A stretch of DNA of 64,000 bases, taken from Phoenix dactylifera (Eukaryota > Streptophyta > Magnoliopsida > Arecales > Arecaceae). The stretch is taken from positions 8,473,194-8,537,193 of the forward strand of contig NC_052405.1 of the NCBI RefSeq assembly GCF_009389715.1, in the 5' to 3' direction. The notes beneath the pieces are model-generated. The model saw only the letters and a program-made list of their open reading frames with translations. It was not told the origin of the DNA and searched no databases. Made by a program: the position numbers and the translations under genes. Below are positions 33,601 through 45,876 of this stretch, in pieces (within the stretch, counting starts at the first letter, position 1; each line of letters opens with the position of its first letter).

Positions 33601-36600
33601 TGCAACCTGTTATATTGACATGTACTGTTCCTTTGACAGTTCTTATCATTGTTGAATTCAGAAGTTGCATTCATCTGCGAAATAATGCGGGACTGTTATG
33701 AGGCATTTGCTATGTTCTGCTTTGAGAGATATCTGATAGCATGTTTAGGTATGTTTCTACTGACATTTGTTGGCTGCCTTTTTATTCTAATAATTTTTTT
33801 ACTAGCATTTTTTATAACATACTATGAAACATATTTTCATTTGGAGAGCATGTATGCATCGAAATATCAATACAGTAGGTAGAGAAACATCATAGAAGAA
33901 TGAGGGGTAAATCTACTTTTTTTGTTTTTTTAGGTTCTTTTTTCCCTCCGCCTTTTGCATTGCACTAGGATGGTCATGTACTAAGATTCTTTCGTTTGTT
34001 TTGTAATAGACAAATAGTATATCAGTTATTTTTATTCTGGCACAATCCTGTCCATATGTTCATCATCCATGCATATTCCATCAAGCATATATTTTATTGG
34101 CCAAATGATTCTCCAAAATATTCTTGGTAAGTGATTAAATCGAGAATTGTTCAATTATCCACAATTTATTTACAAATCATAAGACGTATTAATGAAGTAT
34201 CCATAACTCATCTAAGAAACCTTTGCTATTGGAAGTGGATTATGATATATATAATTTCTAATGTTGCCTTTATTATTGTTTATTGCTCTTTTTCATTCCG
34301 TGCTTGCTTATATGTGAATAATTATGTAAACATTTCAATACTCTTACATTCTCTATGTTTGTTATCCCCCCCCCCCCCAAATTTTTAGTTATCTGGGTTC
34401 TTTCCAAACTTTTGTGAAGTTTTCTGTATTTTATCTGATTTTTGAACCTTTAAGTCTTGTTGAATTGATCTTGAATGCTTAAATTGTGATTATGCTTTTG
34501 AGAGCTGGGAATGTTCATTTGAGCTAGCATACAATGAAAACAATCGCGGAAGTCAAATTTAAATAAAGTCTGGCATCTCAGCTCACCCAGCAGACAATTG
34601 ATTGTCAGTATTCACTTTGGTCAGTAAATAGCTGTGCAGTGAAGCGATTCTTTCTGTCATGCCAGGAATTAATGCCATCTATCTTTTTCAAAAAAATGAC
34701 TAATTTCTCATATTAAATAGTTCATTAGTTTTTTGATGTTCTCTTTGCCCATCTAGATTATGTCAGATACATAAGGGAGCATTTATTTACTAGGCCTTTG
34801 CTCACTCCAATATAGAAAGAACAATTATGATTGTTATGTTGTTTGACTCAAAATTTGTTTGATTCAAGGTGGTGAAGAAAGAACAATTAGACTTATGGAG
34901 ACTCAATCTCAAATCAGTTCTAGCACAGCGCTTTTGGAACTTGAACATCTTGATGGAGTTGTAAAACATCCATTTCCATTGAATTGCTTCTTGAAGCACT
35001 GGTATCTTGGTTCTGACTTCTATTATGCTGTAAAGATTGGAATCGTCCAATATGTATGTATCCTTCTATTGCATGGTATTTTAATTTCTTTGCTTCTTCA
35101 TTTGGCTTGGCCATAGTGGTCATACTTCCCATTTTTCAGATGATACTGAAGACAATTTGTGCTTTATTAGCAATCCTTTTAGAACTTTTTGGGGTATATG
35201 GAGAAGGGAAGTTTGAATGGAATTATGGGTAAGATTATCCTCAATCCTTTTTCTTTTTGTTATTTTTTCTTGATACTTATGTTAGAACACAGATGATATC
35301 TTCTAATACATTCTTTGTCTGAAGGAATATTTTTTAGCCGTGTTTAGCAAAAATATCTCCTTAGCTGTATTTATCTGGATTTTCTTCTTGAAATTTAATG
35401 GAATCTAAATATGTAAGTGATTGTATAATGAATTTGTTTGCTGTCTCAGGTATCCATATCTAGCAGTTGTTCTGAATTTTAGTCAGACATGGGCTCTGTA
35501 CTGCCTTATACAGTTCTATTCTGTGACTAAAGAGAAGCTGGAGCCTATTAAGCCGCTGGCTAAATTCCTTGTGTTTAAGTCCATTGTATTTTTAACTTGG
35601 TGGCAAGGTGTTGCGGTTAACTTTCTTTTCTCTACCGGAGCCTTTAAAGGCCATTTGGCCCAAGAGCTGAAGACCCGAATCCAAGACTATATAATATGCA
35701 TTGAGGTATGATATTTTATTTTTTGCATTTAATGTTTTTTATCTGTCATTTGTAGTTGTGCACATTTTGTTGATCCATCCACTCAGATCTGATTTAGAGG
35801 ATCACCTGTTTTTTAAATCGATCATTATCTGGGGTATTGGTTGATGCATTGCATTATAAATTAGATACAAAGCATTTGTCCTTTGTAATATGAATTTTAT
35901 TTGTTTCCGTGAAAATAAACTTTATGAAATCTGAAATTTACATATGAATTGAGATCATAATCATGGCGGTTAAGTCCAAAAGTTGGCTAGCAAAACTATA
36001 TGTTGCATCTTTAGGCATCTACACAACCAAGAAAGGGCAAATGGTATATTGAATTTTTGTGTTATTGTTCATTTGGTTATGTACACATGCATGCATGTGC
36101 GGCATCCAAATCATACACTGATCCTCTGAAAATTAATATTAAATTTGCTGCCTAATTTTCAACAATGGAGTAATTATATATAAGTTTTACTTTAACTATA
36201 CTCAAAATTGGCCAAAACAGCCTTGTTTTTGGTATGACAATACTTTATAATGTCTGGAAAATAAAAAGCACTGAGTGCATTAAAAAACAAAAAAGCTTGT
36301 GTGTGCACCTGAATAATTGAACACGTCCATGTCTCTATTAGTTGATGAGACTGGTGGCTATGAAGCTTATACTTGCAAATGTGCTTTCTCTTTGTGCACT
36401 ACCTTTAATGACAAATTATTGTGTCTAAGGATGTCAATGGGTTGGGTTCAAGGTGGGTTCTGGCAGTATCCTGATCCACCCAAAATAATGTGCCCAACCC
36501 AAACCCAAACCCAAATGCAATTTATACAATCAGGTTTCAGGTAGTTATCAGGTAGTTTTTGTGCTAATTTGGGTCCTATCTTGGTCTTGAGGTGGAGTGG

Positions 36601-36925
36601 AACAGCAAGGCTAGGGGTAGACTGGTGATGGGATGAGGTGAAGAGAGTCGGCACTTACTCTTTTCATCTGTCATATCGATGTTCACCAGCATCACTATCA
36701 TTGCTGTTGTTATGAGAGGAAGGGAATAAAAACCTTAAAACCCTCTTGATAGGGAAAAGGAAGTGGGAATTGTTTCTCGATTGACAAAAGCAAATGGTGA
36801 AAAAATATTAAACAGACCATATATGAAGACACATACACCACATGAATACATGATTGGACTGGGTTTCAGATATGGCCCATGGGTTGGGTAAGAGCTGACC
36901 AAATAAGACTTTGGGTATAGTATTA

Positions 36926-36959
<34 letters not shown>

Positions 36960-38565
36960 GAAAAGACGAACCCCAACCCAATCCAATAGCTTATCAGGTT
37001 TGTATTTTGGACCTAAACCCTGTATTCTGGGTTCATTTTGGGACAAGTTAATATGCTATCAGCCCCCATTTAGCTCCTAGTTGTGTCAAGGGCATTCTTA
37101 CTAGTTATCTCATTTGATAGCAGAATTTCTCCAGATGATCCTTTGACTATGTGGCATAATATAGCATTCCATTCCTTTTCACAATTGTATATTCATACAT
37201 GGCATTCCTATGAAGTTATCAGTGGTAGTTTTTTCTTTCATACGTGTGATTCCAAATTGTTATTTGACTTGCAGTCTCTGAATTATTAGTACTTATCAAT
37301 TTGGTAAGATGGGCATCTGGTACCTATAAGATGTGTCTTAAACTGGACTGTTTCTCAAAAGCCTCTGTACTTATTATTCTTTTGTTTCCCTAATTTTTTT
37401 GATTGAGCCTTTCTCCTCCTTTAATAATACTTGCTGTCAGTAAACTATATATGCATAGGTGCTTTGAATGACATGTAAATGTTACCGTTACATATACTAT
37501 GGAGAAATATTCTTTTGTTGATTCATGCTCTATAACCTCTTCAGATTTACTCGCTATTCAGTATTTTCCATCAACCGATTTACTTTTGGAACTCAGCAAA
37601 AAACATCACAACTTTTTATCATCATGTCTTTGTTTACTGGAATACTTGCTATGCTCATATTTCTGAAAGGGATTGCTTTAGTAAACCTGAAGAAGCTTGA
37701 TTTAGTTTCTCCCCCCCTTTCTTAACAATGCAAAACAAATTTCTCTGCATGATCAGACTTTTGTCTTTATAAATTTGTGTTATGGAACCATTGACTAGTG
37801 TCTGATCCCAAATAGACATGAAGCCCATGCAATGTATGGTTATATGCATCAGTTACCTTCCTGGTGATTAATCTGGTAGGATCCCTGATCTTGGAATTCT
37901 TGCATAACAGATGGGGATCGCTGCAGTGGTGCACTTACATGTATTTCCGGCTAAACCTTATCAACGTGGAGAAAGATGTTTTCGTAATGTTTCTGTGATG
38001 GCTGATTATGCATCACTGGGATCACCTCCAGATCCTGAAGAGGTTAGAGAAAGTGGAAGGTTAACAAGGATGCGAATTGGCCGTCCTGATGACAGAGAAA
38101 AGCGGTTGACTTTTCCACAAAGTGTCCGTGATGTGGTTTTGGGAAGCGGTGAAATTGTGTGTCCCACTTATATGATAACTAGATTCTTATTTCATTTTTT
38201 TTTACCCAGGTGGTTTATTTCTGTATTATGTATTTGCTCAGGTGGTTGATGATGTGAAGTTTACGGTTTCGCATGTGGTGGAACCAGTGGAGCGTGGTCT
38301 TGCAAAGATAAATGAAACATTCCATCAGATATCAGAAAATGTGAAGCAGTATGAAGAGCGAAAAAGAAAAGCCAAGGACGATAGCTATCTTATCCCTATG
38401 TCTTCGTGGACGAATGAATTTTCTGATCTGCCTCATTATATTCCAGGAGGAAGCATCAGCGATAGCGGATTAGCAAGGAAAAGACATGCAGCTTCACGGG
38501 CCAGGAAATCAGATGCTTCTTATGAACGTGGGTCATTCGAGTTTGGCGGTACCAGATGGTCTTAA
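30697..38565 (+). CDS. LAZ1: LAZ1-like DUF300 / Ost-alpha (TMEM184) membrane protein
   Basis: Multi-pass membrane protein of the organic solute transporter alpha-like family. Arabidopsis LAZ1 is tonoplast-associated and linked to hypersensitive cell death and brassinosteroid signalling (established for the family). Eight coding exons, all GT-AG and in phase: 30697-30912, 31099-31155, 33640-33748, 34869-35053, 35140-35228, 35450-35705, 37911-38156, 38242-38565. They give 493 residues (Arabidopsis about 485). A signal-like N-terminus is followed by membrane segments such as AGAFVVIALVLSFYLIF and FLIGLILMVPVYAVES, then the hallmark CEIMRDCYEAFAMFCFERYL, GVVKHPFPLN, GVYGEGKFEWNYGYPYLAV, WALYCLIQFY and FLTWWQGVAV. 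A cytosolic tail holds VRDVVLGSGEIVVDDVKFTV and EPVERGLAKINETFHQISEN. Introns hold a G20 tract, a C13 tract and decayed repeats. Confidence 0.95.
31985..32560. repeat. low-complexity / decayed repeat block in LAZ1 intron 2
   Basis: Contains C9 near 32001, T11 and a G20 run at 32045-32064, then a GC-richer stretch with GAGAGAAAGAGAGAAGAGAG and finally CGGTTTTGACCGGTTCG-type words. Composition differs sharply from the AT-rich intron around it, which suggests an inserted repeat. Ends and target duplication were not resolved. Confidence 0.45.
34366..34378. repeat. C13 homopolymer in LAZ1 intron 3
   Basis: Run of 13 C on the plus strand within the intron before exon 4. Length may be affected by sequencing error. 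Confidence 0.8.
36425..37060. repeat. decayed GGGTTGGGTT-type repeat in LAZ1 intron 6
   Basis: Begins near GGATGTCAATGGGTTGGGTT and includes several ACCCAAACCC and GGGTTGGGTA words, patterns common in plant short interspersed or MITE-like repeats. Boundaries are approximate and no target duplication was found. Confidence 0.3.
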
Positions 38566-39869
38566 ATTGGCCCTTTCGTGATTGCTACTAGTTAGGCTGA
38601 CTTCAGGACTACCACCCACTAAGTCACCATCTTTTCGCTATCAGAGCATCAGGTGGCCAATTTGCAAGTATCTCTTCTCATTGCTTTCTCATCGGCTGGA
38701 GAATTGACAATTGGCACTTGTGAATTTCTGTGTAGAGACAATCACGATGGTATTTCTTAAATACCAGATTTATTTGTCGGTTTTCTAGAAAAGGCAGTGC
38801 GTGCATAGCTTTTACACAGTTGTGGCAGGTAGACTCCACATCATTGCACTAACTTCAATTTAAAATAATGATGTTCGGCACAGCAGAAATTTAGAATCCA
38901 GAATATAATACTCGACAGCTAATATGATTTCTTTTTTGTATATAGAAGCAGATATTTTTTATGGTGAACCCTGTTTCTCATGTTTCTCTACAACATGGTA
39001 CAATGTTTCATTATGATTTGGAATTTGAACTTTGAAGCTGGGTTCATCTCATCTAATTTTTAAATAAAGCATTATCCTATATCGTAATCTTTTTTTTTGT
39101 TGTGTTTTAGTATTTTGTTCTACTGTATTTATTATCAAAACTGCCATATTTTTTTATTCGCTGGCAGTGCCATCTCAGCAAGTAATTTTCGCATGATCCA
39201 ATTTGCTTGGAGGAACCATTTGACTGTCATGTCCAAAGATATAAACATAAAAATATGCTGAGAGTTAGGTCTAGCATTGCATTCTGCAATCTGTATGAGT
39301 GATACATCTGAAACTATTCAGGTTTTATGACTTGAAAATTATACAGCACCAAAATCCTTTATTTTTTAGGAGGAAAACGGAGTAAATTTACTGGACTTCT
39401 TAACTCATCATATAACAACTTAAGCCTAAATTATGGCATTACTTTTATGTAAACAGGCTCTCGGTCATGGACATTATTATACTGCACAAATGAACATTAC
39501 TGTTCCTCTCAAGCCGCGGCACGTGCTGTGCATGTACAACCAGCCTCGCACGTGCAAGTCAGACTGCTGAGTCCATGAAAATTTGTATGAGATGTCTATT
39601 ATTGGCTGACATAGGGTTGTAAGAACTTAATGAAAATCTCTATGTTATTAACTTGGATGCTTCGAAAAACAAAAGTTAGGCATACATATATTTTCTTCTC
39701 CGCTAAAAATTCCACTTTTCATCTCTTGTTTGGGTTGTCGCTAATTTTATAGGACTTGGCTTAATATGTATGACACGAGATATATGTATAGAAAAATACA
39801 CACGAATACATATAAAGCAGATATAACCATGTGCATCAGATATTAAGGGTCAGAGGAAAAAAAAAACAT
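38566..39869. other. LAZ1 3' untranslated region and spacer
   Basis: The first roughly 500 bp are probably LAZ1 3' untranslated region; a possible polyadenylation signal AATAAA lies at 39063-39068. The remainder up to the tandem array holds nothing recognisable. Confidence 0.45.
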
Positions 39870-41630
39870 GGTCAAGGACTCAATAATAAGTTGCTGTGAG
39901 AGGTAACCATGGTTAAGGACTAAACATTATATTTTTGTCGGAAATCTAACAATATATTGAGAAGCAGATCTTTAAACTAATGGTGGTGGAAATGGTAATA
40001 CTACCATCAGTTCGGGAGTCCAAATACAATTATTATCGACGCCGAAAGCAGGCAGTGGAAGGAATCATATGGGGGCTAGAAGGATAAGGAGGAGTTATAT
40101 GGTAGCTACCCATAGAGTAGGAAGGAGTAAACTAGTGATTTTTAAGGAGGCTCCAATCGATATCTAAACTTGGACTTAGAGGGAATTATTCCTCACTTAC
40201 CAAGGCAAAAATGATATAAAGCTCCAAGCTTTTATTCAAATTATTAAGTCGTTGTCAGATGTAACGTGGTTAAGGACTAAACATTAAATTTCTGTCAGAA
40301 ATTTAACAATATATTAAGGAACGGATCTTTGCAACTAATGGTGGTGGAAATGGTAATAGTTGAATTGTCAAACACCGTCAAATACAACTATTATCGATGG
40401 CCAAAGCAGGCAATGGAAGGAATCATATGGGAGCTAAGAAGATAGGAAGGAGTTACCAAACTAAAACCAGTAGAGTAGGAATGAATAAACCAGTAGATAT
40501 GATAGCTACCAAACTAAAACCAGTAGAGTAGGAATGAATAAACTTGTTATTCTATAGAGGCTCCAATCCATATCTAAACTTTAGAGGGGATTATTCACCA
40601 CTTACCAAGACGAAAATGATATGAAGCTCCTAGCTTTCACTCAAATCATTAAGTTGGTGTCAGATGTAATGTGGTTAAGGACTAAACATTAAATTTCTGC
40701 CGAAAATCTAACAATATGTTAAGGAACGGATTTTTGAAAGTAATGGTGGTGAAAATGGTAATAGTTAAATTGTGAACCACTATCAGTTCGGGAGAGCAAA
40801 TACAACTATTATCGACGGCCAAAGCAGGGAGTGGAAGGAATCATATGGTATCTAAGAGAATAGGAAGGAGTTATATGATAGCTCCCAAACTAGAGCCAAT
40901 AGAGTAGGAAGGAGTAAACTTGTGATTCTTAAGGAGGCTCCAATCCATATCTAAACTTGAACTTAAGAGGGGGTTATTCACCACTTACCAAGGTGAAAAC
41001 GGCATAAAGCTCCAAGCTTTCATTCAAATTATTAAGTTGTTGTCAGATGTAACATTGTTAAGGACTAAACATTAAATTTCTATCTGAAATCTAACAATAT
41101 GCTAAGGAACAGATCTTTGAAACTAATGGTAGTGAAAATGGTAATAGTTGAAATACAACTGTTATCGATGGCCAAAGCAGGCAGTGGAAGGAATCATATG
41201 GGAGCTAAGAGGATAGGAAGGAGTTATACGATAGCTACCAAACTAAAGCCAATAGAGTAGGAAGGAGAAAACTTGAGATTCTAAAGGAAGCTCCAATCCA
41301 CATCTAAACTTGGACTTAGAGGGGATTATTCGCCACTTACCAAGGCGAAAACGATGTAAAGCTGCAAGCTTTCAATCAAATTATTAAGTTGGTGCCAGAT
41401 GTGACGTGGTTAAGGACTGATCTTTGAAACTATTATTGACGGCCAAAGCAAGCACTGGAAGGAGTCATTTGGGAGCTAAGAGGATGGGAAGGAGTTATAT
41501 AATAGCCACCAAACTAAAGCCAATAGAGTAGGAAGGAGTAAAGTTGTGATTCTTAAGGAGGCTCCAGTCCATATCTAAACTCACTAAGGTGAAAATGATA
41601 TAAAGCTCCAAGCTTTCGCTCAAACTCCAG
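39870..41630. repeat. tandem array, about 4.5 units of 350-405 bp
   Basis: The marker GGTTAAGGACTAAAC (one unit GTTAAGGACTGA) recurs at about 39911, 40268, 40673, 41056 and 41408, giving spacings of 357, 405, 383 and 352 bp. Each unit runs through ATGGTGGTGGAAATGGTAAT, TTATCGACGGCCAAAGCAGG, AGTGGAAGGAATCATATGG, GCTCCAATCCATATCTAAAC and AGCTCCAAGCTTTCATTC. One unit has an extra internal duplication of about 52 bp (ACCAAACTAAAACCAGTAGA at 40456 and 40508). The units are non-coding, and the last is shortened. This is satellite-like, in the gap between LAZ1 and the pathogen-related gene. Confidence 0.9.
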
Positions 41631-42365
41631 GAACTGGCCTTTGTGCAGCAAACAGCGAAATTTTCTGCTTGTGCCATAATTGTTCTTTCAAATTTTGTTT
41701 GCACCATTCAAAAACAGGTATACGCCATGCATTTGATTAGATCTGAGATAGTTTGCTGTTGGGATCGAGACGCTCAACAACTTGAACCATGATGTCTGCA
41801 GTGACGTATTTGTGCTAGTCATGCTGCACCCCATGTTCAGGAGAGGATTTGGTACAATTCAATTCAAAAAAAAAAAAAAAAGACTTACAAATGATTCATG
41901 GACTGGTCGGATCTAATGTGCCTCGGTGCAATTCATAAGAATTAATACAATTCATGAAGAACTAGTCAAAGCACGATAGGCGACATCACTAGGTCAGCTC
42001 AACCCTTACGCGACTGAGACGGTCACCTAAAGCCCTAGCCCCTAAATACATTTATTATAGTGAATTTCAATGCATTTAGGGATAAATGCATCGAGGCCCC
42101 CAAATGCATTTATGTCAAGACGTATAGAAATTTATTATCCCTTTCCTTATTTATGTATTGAAGCTCCCAAATATATTTTGTTGGAGCCTTTGAGTTCACC
42201 ACCTTAGGCCCTCAAATGCATTAAGCCGCTCCCGTGCAGGAACTGGATTCTGAGTGGGGATTTAAGTGGGCATTCATCACATTTTCCTATATGTATAGGA
42301 GTTTAGCTCTTTCATGCAGCCACTCAAAGCAATCAGCAGAGCTTAGGAGGGAAGGAGAGCAGAGG
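41631..42365. promoter_or_regulatory. spacer and upstream region of the pathogen-related gene
   Basis: AT-rich spacer. A CTATATGTATAGG stretch near 42287-42299 lies about 70 bp before the start codon and could serve as a TATA region. Repeated AAATGCATT words occur at 42050-42220. Nothing else recognised. Confidence 0.35.
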
Positions 42366-44586
42366 ATGGCCAGTTCCAAGGGTGGCGAGGGGGATAAATA
42401 TCGTTCACATATCTATGGGGAAGCTGAGAAGAACACCCAATGGAGGTTTGGTGCTCCCCCTAGCTATGATGCGGTCAATAAGCTCTTTGAAGAAGGTAGA
42501 ACTAAGGTGAATCCCCAACCCCTCTATGCCTGCATGCATCCTTGCACGCATGCATGCGAAATTCATAGAAACTGAAACAGCATGAATCGCCACCTATTCT
42601 TTCACGCAAAAAATACATACATAAACTCTTTTTATTACTGGATTATTATATATTACTCTTCCAAAAACCATATGAATGCTTTGAAAAATAAATATATAAA
42701 TATCTTCCGATACTTTACCCTGGTATTCCCAGCTATCCAAGCAACTAGAGCATTAAACAACGTTATTGTTTTCATTTACTGATCATCATCAAACTGCCAT
42801 GAAGGAATGGGCATCAGGATCGCTGGAAGAGAGAGTGCAGCATATGGTGAAGACGTGGGAGATGGAAATGTTCCACAAGAGACGGCCTCAAGACTACAAA
42901 ACCGTGAATCCACAAGTCTACACGTTCAGCCTAAACGGTACAACCTATCCTGAATCACGTTCTTCTGTACCTCAGATACCGACTAGCTACCTCCTAATAT
43001 ATACAGGGTCTTATAAACTCTTCCCCCACCTATAGAAGATCCTTTTAGTAAGTTCAGTTTCGATCATGGTTTAATTAAGTATGCAGACCAATCCAAATAA
43101 ATGACCTTGGAATAAAAAGTTTGATTGCTTTCATATATGGATCAGATGTAGATCATGATTGGACCTGAAAATAAAAATATTAGCCCCAGCTCTCCTAGAA
43201 ACTCCAAATTTATGTGATTGACGTGCTGATGATAATAAAGTCTATACAGATTATATCATTTCATTTCATCTCATTATTGATAATCATATGCAGTTAATTG
43301 ATGTTTTTGAAATGGATTATTGATTACGCAGCTTATAGTTGCGATCTTGCAGCATATTTGAGGCCTGATTCCACCCGAAAACCTGAAGTCAACAAAACAA
43401 TTCTTGAATCCAATCAGACCCAATTAGAATTTAGGGGATATACATGGTTCGAAATTCTGACCTGATTCAAACACGGAGCAAGTTTGGATGGTGCTAAAAT
43501 CTGATCAATCCAACTCACCTGCAGCTCTATTGGCTCAGATCTCTCATCTTATCAACTCAGAACTGCTTCACAGATGACTCTCCTGCAACCATTCACATTA
43601 TATTATCTAATTCATGCATAACTATAACCCCATTCTTTTTATCATTTATATACTGAATCCTCATCTATTCTAATAATAGCCCTATCATTTCCCTTAAACT
43701 CCCATTGTTATTGTCTTCTTCCAAGCAAAAGGTTTCCATGAACATCGACATGGCTTCTTCTCGCCTTAGTGCTTGTTCAACATGTATATAGTTCACTAAC
43801 TCTGCAGGGAGGAAACCAATAACACTGGAAGAAAAACGACAACTAGGAGGCGGCTACAATGCTCTGCTACAGACCTCATTGCCGGAAGAGCTTAGGAGCT
43901 ACAATCCAGCAGAGGAGACAGAAGAATCATCACACAAGGCCTTCACTACGACATTTCCTCGTGGCTTTGCTCTGGAAATCATCCATGTCTACAGTGGACC
44001 CCCAACAATAGTTTACAAGTTCAGGCACTGGGGTTTCATGGAGGGCCCTTTTAAAGGGCATGCCCCCACAGGGCAAATGGTGGAATTATATGGGATGGCA
44101 ATTTTTCAGGTGATCATATATTACTCTTAAAATAATTATTCCTGTTTCTGCTCAGGCTAAAGTTTCTTATTCCAGACTGGAGTAGCTCTTGGCTGAGGGT
44201 TACTTATTTCCTGCCATGTTAAAAAAGGGGAAGAACTAAGGAGGTCTTGATTCCAGGAGTAATTCCCTCATGGCAGCCACTGGAACTGTTGGAATAAACA
44301 AGTTTGACAGGATTAGGCCAGGAATAAACCATATTCCTGAACCAAATATTTTTTTTTTTATCAACTAATATGGGGGAAGAATGAAGTCTAGAAGACTAGA
44401 ACTAAGTGAATATCTAGAACCTCGCTAAATATAGTTGTGTATTTACAGGTTGATGACACAATGAAAATCGAGAAAGTGGAGTTCTTCTACGACCGTGGCG
44501 AACTGCTAGGTGGCCTCCTAAAGGGAACACAGACAGAGAAGTCCGGGATATCTTCCTCAAGCTGCCCACTCATGAAGAATATATAG
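42366..44586 (+). CDS. pathogen-related protein (barley PR-like, SnoaL/NTF2-like fold)
   Basis: Homologue of the barley pathogen-related protein, a small cytosolic protein without signal peptide whose biochemical role is unknown. Four coding exons, GT-AG and in phase: 42366-42506, 42805-42937, 43808-44109, 44449-44586. They give 237 residues (barley 235). Family blocks in order: GDKYRSHIYGEAEKNTQWRF, GAPPSYDAVNKLFEEGRT, WASGSLEERVQ and MVKTWEMEMFHK, GGYNALLQTSLPEELRSYNP, SSHKAFTTTFPRGFALEIIH, VYSGPPTIVYKFRHWGFMEG, PFKGHAPTGQMVELYGMAIF and FYDRGELLGGLLKGT. The ATG at 42366 (MASSKGG) matches the family start. Its 3' end faces TRM11. Pathogen induction is known for the barley gene and is not demonstrated by this sequence. 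Confidence 0.93.
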
Positions 44587-45876
44587 AGCAATCTGCATAC
44601 CTAGAGGATGCACCAGAATAACAGCTCTATTGTGAAGCTTTACATTCATGTGAACTTTCTGTCATTAAGTTTCCAAGACATTGAGGTGCACTGGCATCAG
44701 TATGTTTTATTGTGTTTTCCATGGCCGATCATTTGCTGGAAAGAACAAAGATCTCAAATGTCAGTCTTGTTTAAGTAGGCCAATAAGTAAGTCCACATAT
44801 ATAGATCTAACAAAGTTCTAAACATATATAGATCATCCTATATTTAAATGGAACCTACCTGAAATAAGCTCAATAGATTATATACCAGTGGTCACTACAA
44901 GTCGGACCACTTTCACGACACTATAACACTTCAAGATGATGACATGCCAAAATTTCAAACCAAAGAAGTAATTGTTTTATATTTCTTAAACTTTTTCTTT
45001 CCAGATTTCTAACAGTATCACCATAGTGTATTAGAACTAATCTATATTTATAAGACCTACGGCTTCATCATTCACAAAAAATAATATCTTGAAGGACACA
45101 GTCTTGGTCGAATGTGTGCAAATTGGCAACTTTGCTGGCATTTATAACATTTAAATTTTGCATTTTATCCAATCTGCACAGCATCAATTGCCAATGTCGC
45201 ATCATCCTGACATAAATTCTGGAGGAAGAAAAGGGGTACATTAAGCTACTTAAAGCTTACGACTTATGAAGGTGGAGATATTACCAAAACTTTTACTCTA
45301 CCATGCTGGTAGGTACAAAAGACGCACATGGATCATTTATGTTGGGAAACAAAACAACACTGAAACTGAACATTAATCTTCAATACATAACTCAATAATG
45401 TGAAGCAGCTTAAAAAGAACCACTACGGAAACCTTTTGATTTGTAGCAGGCAAAGGTCACAAGAAACTATCTAAAATCATATTTGGTTAGGTGAAAACTA
45501 AAAAAGGCTAATAAGTTTTCTTGCAATTTAGATACACAGGATACTTGCAAGTCGATCGATGTCTGATAAGCTTAACCCCCCCAACCCCAACAAAAAAAAA
45601 GAAGAAGATGAAACCTCTTCATCTACCAGCATGAAATCCTAGGTCAGTCCATGCACTTGAATCAAGAGGACATGAATCATAATGTCTGCATGTCTAATAT
45701 TAGATATTAGCAACTCTGCGAACTAATCATGGTACAAAAATGTACACACATTACAAGGCTCATGTTGAATACACCAACTTGGAAGTTCTTCGCACTAAAG
45801 TTATAAAGAACTATAATCTCTCTCTCAAAAAAAAAAAAACTTAGGCCTAGATTTAAAACATTAAAAAAACATAATC
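44587..45876. other. convergent spacer: 3' ends of the pathogen-related and TRM11 genes
   Basis: Both flanking genes end here, so the region should hold two 3' untranslated regions. AT-rich, with a C-rich then A-rich tract near 45578-45600. No gene or bounded repeat seen. Confidence 0.45.

Noticed and set aside
39870-41630. Possible CRISPR-like array
   Set aside because: Units of 350-405 bp repeat in full without short repeats and unique spacers, and the context is a plant nucleus.
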